In this document: positions 1-4,972 of the stretch, in pieces
Numbering within the stretch: position 1 is the first letter of the stretch
Layout of the letters: every line of letters starts with the position of its first letter
Source of the DNA: an uncultured Lachnospiraceae bacterium
Lineage (GTDB): Bacteria; Bacillota_A; Clostridia; Lachnospirales; Lachnospiraceae
Assembly (NCBI GenBank): GCA_910577835.1
Contig: CAJTOU010000081.1
Location: 1-8,816 of the forward strand
DNA length: 8,816 nt
Direction: 5' to 3'
Notes under the pieces: model-generated
The model's input: only the letters and a program-made list of their open reading frames with translations
The model's database searches: none
What the model was told of the DNA's origin: nothing
Position numbers and translations under genes: made by a program

Positions 1-726
1 CTGCTCTGCGCCATTTATATCGGCAAAAAAGTACCGCTTCTGAGGCTGGGGAAAGGATGGCTTGTGTTCGACAGAAAACTCCTGGGACGGACTATTTCCT
101 ACGGCGCTACCAGCGCCCTGCAGCAGGCATGCCTGCAGGTGGGAAAGACCATCATCCAGGCCATGGTGAACACCCAGGGGGTTAGCGTGATGGCTGCCTT
201 TACCGCCGTGAACCGGGTGGACGATTTCGCCTACACGCCACAGCAGAACATCGGCCATGCCATGACCACCTTTATCGCCCAGAACAAGGGAGCCGGACAC
301 AGGGAGAGGATCCGGCGGGGCTTTCAGGCCGGAATGGCCATAGAGATGATTTATTCCGTTATCATATGCCTTGCCATACTGACAGGCGCGCCTGCCATCA
401 TGAAGCTTTTCACCGAGACAGAGGACGCCCGGGTGGTTTCGCTGGGAGTGTCGTACCTGCGGCAGATTGCGTGGATGTATTTCCTGCCGGGCCTCACCAA
501 TGGGATACAGGGGTTCTTCCGGGGAATGGGGGAGCTGAAAGTCACCCTGTACAGCACTTTCATGAACATGTTAGGCCGGGTGGCGGCGGTGTGGGCGTTG
601 CTGCTGGGATTTTCCCTTGGCTTCGCCAGCCTGGCCTGGGCGAACTTCGCGGGGTGGGTGGTGATGCTGCTGTTTGAGGCACCGCTCTTGCGCAGGGGGC
701 TTCGGAAGGGAGGCTTTCGGGAATAG
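1..726 (+). CDS. MATE family multidrug/Na+ (or H+) antiporter, C-terminal part (5' end outside window)
   Basis: The reading frame is open from base 1 and ends at TAG 724-726, so 241 residues of the C-terminal half of a larger membrane protein are visible; a GTG at 64 is internal, not the real start. The visible part has the usual second-half MATE layout: an amphipathic linker, then a helix-rich segment with QQACLQVGK, the conserved block around 'AAFTAVNRVDDFAYTPQQNIGHAM', 'GAGHRERIRRGFQAG', and membrane segments around 'IYSVIICLAIL', 'WMYFLPGLTNGIQGFFRGMG', 'AVWALLLGFSLGFASLAWANF' and 'GWVVMLLFEAP'. Family members of about 450 residues export cationic drugs or metabolites across the cytoplasmic membrane using a cation gradient; the substrate cannot be read from sequence. 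The C terminus is short and basic, as is usual. Base composition is GC-rich (40 of 60 at 601-660), unlike the polysaccharide genes downstream. No terminator is visible after the stop codon; the minus-strand toxin remnant begins about 24 bases later. Confidence 0.9.
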   Translation: MLCAIYIGKKVPLLRLGKGWLVFDRKLLGRTISYGATSALQQACLQVGKTIIQAMVNTQGVSVMAAFTAVNRVDDFAYTPQQNIGHAMTTFIAQNKGAGHRERIRRGFQAGMAIEMIYSVIICLAILTGAPAIMKLFTETEDARVVSLGVSYLRQIAWMYFLPGLTNGIQGFFRGMGELKVTLYSTFMNMLGRVAAVWALLLGFSLGFASLAWANFAGWVVMLLFEAPLLRRGLRKGGFRE

Positions 727-749
727 ACGGGTTTGGTCAGACTATATTC

Positions 750-983
750 CACGGGCTCTTTCGGCTTTTCGTCCGGATGCTTTCTGTTGTATCTTTCACA
801 ATAGGAAGCTGCCCACTCTTGTGCCCGATTGAGGCTGTTTTCCCAAAAGTAGATTCCACTGCCTAACCAATCATAAGAATTATGACTTGCATGTAACCTT
901 TCATGTTTATATATTACGTTTTCATAGGTATTTGTGTCACAGCCGTGAAAACCAATAATTAAATTTGGCAGATTACTATACAT
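750..983 (-). pseudogene. Truncated ADP-ribosyltransferase-like protein (toxin candidate)
   Basis: Reading on the minus strand from ATG at 983, the first 77 or so residues look genuine: 'LIIGFHGCD' (residues 8-16), 'SHNSYDWLGSGIYFWEN' (33-49), then 'AQEWAASYCERY' (54-65). This histidine-glycine start followed by an S-x-N-x-YDWLG-x-GIYFWE block matches, from memory, a bacterial protein family related to the ADP-ribosyltransferase/PARP fold, in which His13 and Tyr45 would contact NAD. Family members run on for another hundred residues or so, including the expected catalytic acidic residue. Here the similarity stops at 'KPKEP' (about 753), and the frame then runs into the antisense of the MATE gene with no family character. 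The gene has therefore lost its 3' half, probably through a deletion or recombination that joined it to the MATE end. It lies 3 bases after the stop of the frameshifted upstream gene, as in a two-gene operon. A catalytic role is no longer plausible. Confidence 0.65.
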
Positions 984-986
984 ACA

Positions 987-1246
987 CTATCCTTTGCGGC
1001 TGTCATATATTCTGCTATTACTGTATCTTTCAGAAAACTCGCCGTCTTCACATATTATATGACAGTCCTCTAAATTTTTTAGGATTTCCTTACCGCCTCA
1101 CTATTGGACATTTGCCTTAAGTTCTGCAGGTAATTCTCCATTCCTTTTATATAAGCTGTTCTTTCGCATTCCACTAGCTCTATCGTTGGCATAATATTCA
1201 CCTCATCTTCTGCAGACATGTGACCATTTGTTCTCTTTGCGTTCAT
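987..1246 (-). pseudogene. Small hypothetical protein, broken by a one-base frameshift; probable operon partner of the ART-like gene
   Basis: On the minus strand an ATG at 1246 follows a good ribosome binding site (GGGAGAGG, complement of 1252-1259, 5 bases away). The frame reads 55 residues, including 'EDEVNIMPTIELVECERTAY' and 'MENYLQNLRQMSNSEAV', then stops at 1079-1081. Adding one base in the run near 1088-1092 (GTAAGG read as GTAAAGG) lets translation continue as 'KEILKNLEDCHIICEDG' and 'FSERYSNSRIYDSRKG' to the TAG at 987-989, giving about 86 residues. The restored stop falls 3 bases before the ATG of the ART-like gene, which supports the repair. I do not recognise the family with certainty. 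A small gene just ahead of a toxin-like enzyme would fit an antitoxin or immunity partner, but that is inference from position. A -10-like TATACT lies on the minus strand at 1270-1275, without a good -35. A sequencing error is the alternative to a true frameshift. Confidence 0.6.
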
Positions 1247-1357
1247 TACATCCTCTCCCTATAGACAAGAGTATACACTATGTTATAGGAAAAAAATGTA
1301 GAAATGAATCTAGGAATGTTTTTATTTTAGAACCAAAAAGATGATTCCGGTATGTGT

Positions 1358-1444
1358 ATTCTATTATACTATTTGATAATAGAATCTTATCTTAGATTCT
1401 ATTATACTGTTCGATAATAGAATCTTATCTTAGATTCTATTATA
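1358..1444. repeat. 38-bp tandem repeat, 2.3 copies, built from alternating complementary hairpin arms
   Basis: Units start at 1358, 1396 and 1434 (the last only 11 bases). Units 1 and 2 differ at only two positions (ACTATTTG versus ACTGTTCG in the spacer). Each unit holds the arm ATTCTATTAT and its exact complement ATAATAGAAT, separated by 8 bases. Arms also pair across the unit boundary: 1376-1387 with 1394-1405, and 1414-1425 with 1432-1443, each a perfect 12-bp stem with the 6-base loop TATCTT. Five arms therefore alternate and can pair with either neighbour. The unit length is not a multiple of 3 and no gene covers it. It could be an operator array, a replication-slippage product or part of a small mobile element; the sequence does not decide. 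Confidence 0.85.
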
Positions 1445-1578
1445 AGACAATATCTAAGTTTCTACAACTAAATTTTCCGGTTTATATTAGTGGAGGAGAT
1501 ACGCTGAAAGAGATGCCAATGAGAACACTTTCTGCCAGGGTACATTGGTCCAAGGGTTTGCCTAACGAAGAATAGCAT

Positions 1579-1619
1579 AAAAAAGTTCGCCTTACTGGCA
1601 TGTAAGACGAACTTTTTTT
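1579..1619. terminator. Strong rho-independent terminator hairpin, A-tract/T-tract on both sides (bidirectional)
   Basis: Six A residues (1579-1584), arm GTTCGCCTTAC (1585-1595), loop TGGCAT, arm GTAAGACGAAC (1602-1612) and seven T residues (1613-1619) form a stem of 17 pairs with one C-A mismatch. Read from the minus strand the mismatch becomes a G-U pair and the tail is six T, so the hairpin should work in both directions, and slightly better for minus-strand transcripts. There is no recognisable full gene immediately before it on either strand. On the plus side a 20-codon frame ends at 1575, four bases before it. A second, inverted and decayed copy lies at 1820-1853. Confidence 0.8.
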
Positions 1620-1819
1620 CTGTTTCTAACATTTTATACCTTATAGGGGTACAGTGCAAGCCTAATTTCATTTTTGTCAGTATTTTCTATATTCTATCGT
1701 TTCTCCCAATGGTTTTTGTTTATTCTGTTGGAAAATAATTGCTGGATTAGCGTATTATTCCTTTCTTGATAGTTTTCCGGGCTTTTCCCCAATAGGTCTA
1801 CAGGAGTCCTCGGGAGCCA
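1620..1819. other. Intergenic stretch between the two hairpin copies; no gene seen
   Basis: This stretch is AT-rich at first and more mixed toward the end. Stop codons interrupt the plus-strand frames. The only longer minus-strand frame here (1468-1671) runs straight through the terminator hairpin and has no protein-like character. A possible weak promoter on the plus strand is TTGGAA at 1728-1733 with TATTAT at 1753-1758, but the 19-base spacing is poor. Nothing else can be supported. Confidence 0.5.
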
Positions 1820-1853
1820 AAAAGTTTCGTCTTACATGCCAGTAAGGCGAACG
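1820..1853. repeat. Inverted, decayed copy of the terminator hairpin at 1579-1619
   Basis: Bases 1828-1852 are the exact reverse complement of 1585-1609 (25 of 25). Similarity continues on the inner side (AAAAAG at 1819-1824 against the complement of the T-tract side) with one extra T. The copy can still fold (GTTTCGTCTTAC against GTAAGGCGAAC) but is followed by GATTTGG instead of a T-tract, so it is unlikely to terminate plus-strand transcription. The two copies face each other about 200 bases apart, like ends of a small non-autonomous element, although no transposase and no clear target duplication are visible. Confidence 0.75.
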
Positions 1854-2004
1854 ATTTGGAGTTCGCGGGGACGCAGGGGCTCGCTTGGAAGTCTGAAAGA
1901 CGGACATGCGGGATTTGGTTCTATGGCAAGGGCGGCGGAGGATAAGGTCTCAAGGGTCGATTCTCGGTATGGGAATGGACGGCCAGGATGGATATGGGGA
2001 GAAA
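1854..2004 (+). other. GC-rich leader-like stretch ahead of the AbiEi-like gene, probably untranslated
   Basis: The stretch is rich in G and contains several short frames at once. The AbiEi frame is open here back to a stop at 1894-1896 and has an ATG at 1906. The translation from that ATG is arginine- and glycine-rich ('GRRRIRSQGSILGMGMDGQDG'), uses AGG-ATA-AGG codons and looks unlike the rest of the protein. I therefore treat it as leader, though a longer N terminus cannot be excluded. A small hairpin GTCT-GAA-AGAC occurs at 1891-1901. No known riboswitch was recognised. Confidence 0.4.
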
Positions 2005-2898
2005 ATGTCGGGGATGAGCGGAATGGGAGATGAGGGCAAGCGGGGACAACTTCCCGGTGCCAAGTACAACAGAAAGCAAGAGCAGAGTCCTGTTGCCACG
2101 TACAACAGAAAGCAAGAGCAGCGTCCTGTTGTCAAGTACAATAGAAAGCAAGAGCAGTCCTCTATTGCCGAGTACTACGAGAAGATGCGGGAATTGGGAT
2201 GCTTCACTTTACAGGACGTCACTGAGATGGTGGGGGAGCGGTCGGCTGTGACCTACCTGGTGAACGACTACCAGCGCAGGGGCTATATCGACCGGATACA
2301 CCGGAATCTGTATACAGTAATAAATCGGGAGACAGAGGAGCCGGCGCTGACCAGATATCAGATCGGCAGCAGACTGTTCCCGGACGCGTATATTGCCCTC
2401 CACAGCGCTTTCGGTGCGTGGGGCTATGCGCCGGAAGAGGGGAACGAGGTCTTCGTGGCAACTCAGACGCGTTTCACGGACTTTCGCTACAACGGAGTCT
2501 TCTACCGCAGAGTGCATCCAAGGCCAAATGCCGATACGGTATGGCACGAGGGGAGCCTGGTGACCAGCCTGGAGCAGACCGTGGTGGACAGCCTCCACAG
2601 CTTTGAGGGGGAGGCCGGGCTGGAGAGAGTGGCGGAATGCATCATGCGCCTGCCGCACCTGGATGTGGACAAGCTGCTGGACTGCCTGGAACGGTATGGC
2701 AACGGGTACCTGTACCAGAAGTGCGGGTATGTGCTGGAGCAGCTGCAGAACTACGTGAAGCTGCCCAGGGCGTTTTACCGGGAATGCAGGGAGCACTGCG
2801 CCAGCACGGTGCGGTATATGATGAAAGGCACGGACGGGCTGATTTATCATAAGGAATGGGGGATTTATGCTCCGGCTTATTTGGAGGTTGGGGAGTGA
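2005..2898 (+). CDS. AbiEi-like type IV antitoxin / transcriptional regulator, without AbiEii partner
   Basis: The core of about 240 residues, from 'AEYYEKMRELGCFTLQDV' (2167 onward) to the end, resembles AbiEi-family antitoxins. It has an N-terminal winged-helix region ('TLQDVTEMVGERSAVTYLVNDY', 'RRGYIDRIHRNLYTVI'), then the typical block 'AYIALHSAFGAWGY' and 'NEVFVATQTRFTDFRYNGV', a 'TSLEQTVVDSL' segment and a helical C-terminal part ending 'HKEWGIYAPAYLEVGE'. In AbiE systems AbiEi binds DNA and represses its own operon while neutralising the nucleotidyltransferase toxin AbiEii encoded just downstream. Here the next gene is a glycosyltransferase 72 bases on, so the toxin is missing. The start is uncertain: ATG 2005 has GGGGAG close upstream, 1906 is the longest option, and 2014, 2023 and 2185 are alternatives; 2185 would give a protein of more usual length without the repeats. 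Three 12-residue repeats lie near the N terminus (2065-2172). Composition is GC-rich like the MATE gene. Without its partner it may be a remnant, a stand-alone regulator or an antidote to a toxin elsewhere. Confidence 0.75.
   Translation: MSGMSGMGDEGKRGQLPGAKYNRKQEQSPVATYNRKQEQRPVVKYNRKQEQSSIAEYYEKMRELGCFTLQDVTEMVGERSAVTYLVNDYQRRGYIDRIHRNLYTVINRETEEPALTRYQIGSRLFPDAYIALHSAFGAWGYAPEEGNEVFVATQTRFTDFRYNGVFYRRVHPRPNADTVWHEGSLVTSLEQTVVDSLHSFEGEAGLERVAECIMRLPHLDVDKLLDCLERYGNGYLYQKCGYVLEQLQNYVKLPRAFYRECREHCASTVRYMMKGTDGLIYHKEWGIYAPAYLEVGE
2065..2172 (+). repeat. Three in-frame 36-bp tandem repeats (12 residues, YNRKQEQxPVxx)
   Basis: Copies lie at 2065-2100, 2101-2136 and 2137-2172. Each begins TACAAC/TACAAT followed by the invariant AGAAAGCAAGAGCAG, and encodes YNRKQEQSPVAT, YNRKQEQRPVVK and YNRKQEQSSIAE. 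A partial fourth unit (CCCGGTGCCAAG, ending at 2064) precedes them. The length is a multiple of three and most differences are conservative or silent, which suggests the tract is translated. The peptide is highly polar and probably unstructured, and sits just ahead of the winged-helix region. Confidence 0.85.
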
Positions 2899-2943
2899 GT
2901 TAGTCGGGCTGGCATTTTTAGCCTTTTAGGAAAGTGCTGATGC

Positions 2944-2970
2944 AGGAGGTATGAAGTTGAGGAGGGCCGA
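2944..2970 (+). promoter_or_regulatory. Doubled Shine-Dalgarno region ahead of the polysaccharide operon
   Basis: AGGAGGT at 2944-2950 touches an ATG at 2951, and a second AGGAGG at 2960-2965 lies 5 bases before the ATG at 2971. The second has correct spacing and fixes the start of the DUF4422 gene. The first is too close to its ATG for efficient initiation. If used, it would make a 7-residue peptide (MKLRRAE) whose TGA overlaps the ATG of the next gene as ATGA, a translational-coupling arrangement. No clear promoter was found between 2899 and 2943. Confidence 0.6.
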
Positions 2971-3777
2971 ATGAGTGAAACCTACGAGCCGTGTGTCGCA
3001 ATCATTATAGCAACACATAAAAGATATCAGATGCCTAAGGACAGATTATACATTCCGCTGCATGTAGGAGCAGAAGGAAAAACAGATATAGAAGGGAATG
3101 TCCTTGATTTGGGCTATGCAAAGGACAATACAGGAGAGAATATATCAAATCTTAATCCTGCATTCTGCGAGCTTACTGGGTTGTATTGGGCATGGAAGAA
3201 TCTTGATGCTGACTATATAGGTCTTGTTCATTACAGGAGATTATTTGAAATGGGCGGGGAGATCCTGACTTATGAGAGGCTCAAAATGCATCTGGGAAAG
3301 ATCAAGGTTTTCATACCCCGGAAACGAAGATATGTGATAGAGACATTGAAATCCCATTATAATCATACACATTGTCCGGAGCACTTGGAGACAACCGAAA
3401 GAGTGCTAATGGAGAGATATCCTGAATATGAGCAAGCTTATAAAAAGGCAATAAACAGAACGTGGGGATATATGTTTAACATGATGATTATGGAGAAGAA
3501 TCTTCTCAATCATTATTGTACATGGCTGTTTGATATTTTGTTTGAAATCTTCGAAAGAATAGACAGTTCAAGTTACTCTGCTTTTGCGAAAAGGTATGTT
3601 GGAAGGATAAGCGAGATTCTTTTTAATGTATGGCTTGTATGGCAATTAGAAAACGGTAAAGTTGGAAAGAATCAGATTATGGAATTGAAGTGTAATGTTG
3701 AAGAGGATTGGCTGGTCAAGATTCCGGCATTTTTTAAGGCAAAGTTTTTGGGCAGGAAATACGAGAACAGCTTTTGA
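2971..3777 (+). CDS. DUF4422 family glycosyltransferase
   Basis: This 268-residue cytoplasmic protein has the typical DUF4422 signature: 'VAIIIATHKRYQMP' (9-22), 'YIPLHVGAEGK' (27-37), 'DNTGENISNLNPAFCELTG' (52-70) leading into 'LYWAWKN', and 'DYIGLVHYRRLFE' (81-93). The family occurs in capsule and exopolysaccharide clusters and is annotated as glycosyltransferase-like; the donor and acceptor sugars are not predictable. Length is normal and the gene appears complete. The start is fixed by AGGAGG 5 bases upstream of the ATG. It is the first AT-rich gene after the GC-rich AbiEi gene and so probably opens the polysaccharide operon. The downstream COG5610-type frame is open back to an ATG at 3695, inside the 3' end of this gene. 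I judge the real start of that gene to be later, leaving a 31-base gap. The last 30 residues are lysine- and phenylalanine-rich and may touch the membrane surface. Confidence 0.88.
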   Translation: MSETYEPCVAIIIATHKRYQMPKDRLYIPLHVGAEGKTDIEGNVLDLGYAKDNTGENISNLNPAFCELTGLYWAWKNLDADYIGLVHYRRLFEMGGEILTYERLKMHLGKIKVFIPRKRRYVIETLKSHYNHTHCPEHLETTERVLMERYPEYEQAYKKAINRTWGYMFNMMIMEKNLLNHYCTWLFDILFEIFERIDSSSYSAFAKRYVGRISEILFNVWLVWQLENGKVGKNQIMELKCNVEEDWLVKIPAFFKAKFLGRKYENSF

Positions 3778-3808
3778 TGTTTATGCGAAATATATGGGGG
3801 TCGCTGCA

Positions 3809-4972
3809 ATGACATATTCCGCAGAACGGATTGAAGAAGACTGTTATAAATTAGGAAAAGATTATTTTGGCCCTTTTTTATATGGTTTTGTAAAGTGGCT
3901 ACATAGGGAAATAGTAGAACGTTCAATAGACAAAGCATTTTTTCTTTCAAGAGATGGCTATATGATGATAAAGGCGTATAGGCATCTTTTTGGGAATGAT
4001 AATACAAGATACATTTATTTCTCCAGAAATAGCCTAAGAATGGGATTGCTTTATAAATGCAGGAATTATTCTGAATCAATTGAATATCTCACAAAAGAGA
4101 GATACATATCGTTATCGAAAATATTAAAGTATTACGGATTTGGGGAAAAGGAACAGGAAGAGATATCAAAGAAATACGGTATACCTTTAGAAGCAGAATA
4201 CTTATTGGAAAGGTTATCAGGAGAAAACATAGTAAAAAATATATATGATAATTACACATGCATCATCAAAAAGCGGTCTTATGCCCAGGCAAGGATGTTG
4301 AGAAAATATCTGGAACAAAACAATGTGAGTGGCAAGTGTGCCATTATAGATATTGGATGGCACGGAAGCATGCAATACTATTTGGAACAATTTGCTGAGA
4401 ATGAGGGAATAGAGCTAAACGTTTTAGGACTTTATGTAGGGATTGACCCGATATATCAGACCAAAGGTACAATGAGGGGATATGCTTTTTCGCCAACAGA
4501 CTTCCGGAATAGAAAAAAGGTTCTCTGCTTTTTAGGAGGCTATGAGAGATTGTTTCAAAGCCAAGACGGAAGTACAAAAGGGTATAAAGAAGAAAGAGAA
4601 GAGATAGTGCCAATTTTAGACTCTTACGAGTATGAGGGCAGAACGGAACTTAAAAAGGCAATTTCTTTATGGCAGCAGGGAGCGATGGAATATATTCATA
4701 GTGATAAAAAATCAGAAGATGAGACAAAATTAATTGGTCCGATAATGAAGTTTGGAATGAATCCTCCGCAATGGGGAATAGAAATCTTTAAAGATTTTTT
4801 TATTAAAGATGGAAGCGATCAGGTGTATGTGAGCACGAAACCGCTTTATAAATATCATATAAAGGAATTGATTCATACATTAAGCAATAGTGTATGGAAA
4901 ACGGGTTTTATGAAATCGATAATGAGAATTCCGTTTCCCTATTACTGGATATACGCAGGAATGAGAAGATGA
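3809..4972 (+). CDS. COG5610-type protein, C-terminal half only (FLSRDGY domain), polysaccharide-cluster associated
   Basis: From the ATG at 3809 the protein has 387 residues. It matches the part that follows the HAD domain in large COG5610 proteins of polysaccharide clusters. Landmarks are 'YFGPFLYGFVKWLH' (19-32), 'AFFLSRDGYMMIKAY' (43-57), 'YIYFSRNSLRMG' (68-79), 'AIIDIGWHGSMQYYL' (178-192) and 'GYERLFQSQDGSTKGY' (244-259). The biochemical role of this domain is unknown to me; the conserved SRDG and GW-x-GSMQ motifs suggest an enzyme acting on a phosphorylated or sugar substrate, which is inference. The HAD domain normally found at its N terminus is encoded by the next gene, with which it overlaps by 4 bases (ATGA). 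The frame extends to an ATG at 3695, but that would overlap the preceding gene by 83 bases and lacks a good binding site; GGGGGT at 3796-3801 suits 3809, while ATG 3794 is another option. No signal peptide or membrane span is seen. Confidence 0.75.
   Translation: MTYSAERIEEDCYKLGKDYFGPFLYGFVKWLHREIVERSIDKAFFLSRDGYMMIKAYRHLFGNDNTRYIYFSRNSLRMGLLYKCRNYSESIEYLTKERYISLSKILKYYGFGEKEQEEISKKYGIPLEAEYLLERLSGENIVKNIYDNYTCIIKKRSYAQARMLRKYLEQNNVSGKCAIIDIGWHGSMQYYLEQFAENEGIELNVLGLYVGIDPIYQTKGTMRGYAFSPTDFRNRKKVLCFLGGYERLFQSQDGSTKGYKEEREEIVPILDSYEYEGRTELKKAISLWQQGAMEYIHSDKKSEDETKLIGPIMKFGMNPPQWGIEIFKDFFIKDGSDQVYVSTKPLYKYHIKELIHTLSNSVWKTGFMKSIMRIPFPYYWIYAGMRR

Noticed and set aside
351..750. Continuation of the minus-strand frame from the ART-like gene (to 351)
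   Set aside because: It is the antisense of the MATE coding sequence and loses all family resemblance after about residue 77.
1270..1298. Minus-strand promoter for the broken toxin pair (TATACT at 1270-1275)
   Set aside because: The -10 is good but no acceptable -35 exists at 16-18 bases; too weak to list as a feature.
1358..1444. CRISPR array
   Set aside because: The units are directly adjacent with no unique spacers, and no cas genes are visible.
1468..1671. 67-residue minus-strand frame
   Set aside because: It reads straight through the terminator hairpin, and no recognisable domain or ribosome binding site supports it.
1906..2004. Longer N terminus of the AbiEi-like protein starting at ATG 1906
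   Set aside because: The translation is rich in arginine and glycine with rare codons and no good ribosome binding site; kept only as an alternative start.
2209..2850. 213-residue minus-strand frame opposite the AbiEi-like gene
   Set aside because: It is a shadow frame of a GC-rich gene, with no domain resemblance.
2907..2934. Terminator after the AbiEi-like gene (GGCT...AGCC followed by TTTT)
   Set aside because: The stem is only 4 bp with a 9-base loop and a 4-T tail; not convincing.
3695..3808. Upstream start of the COG5610-type gene at ATG 3695
   Set aside because: It would overlap the DUF4422 gene by 83 bases and lacks a good binding site, whereas 3809 has GGGGGT upstream.
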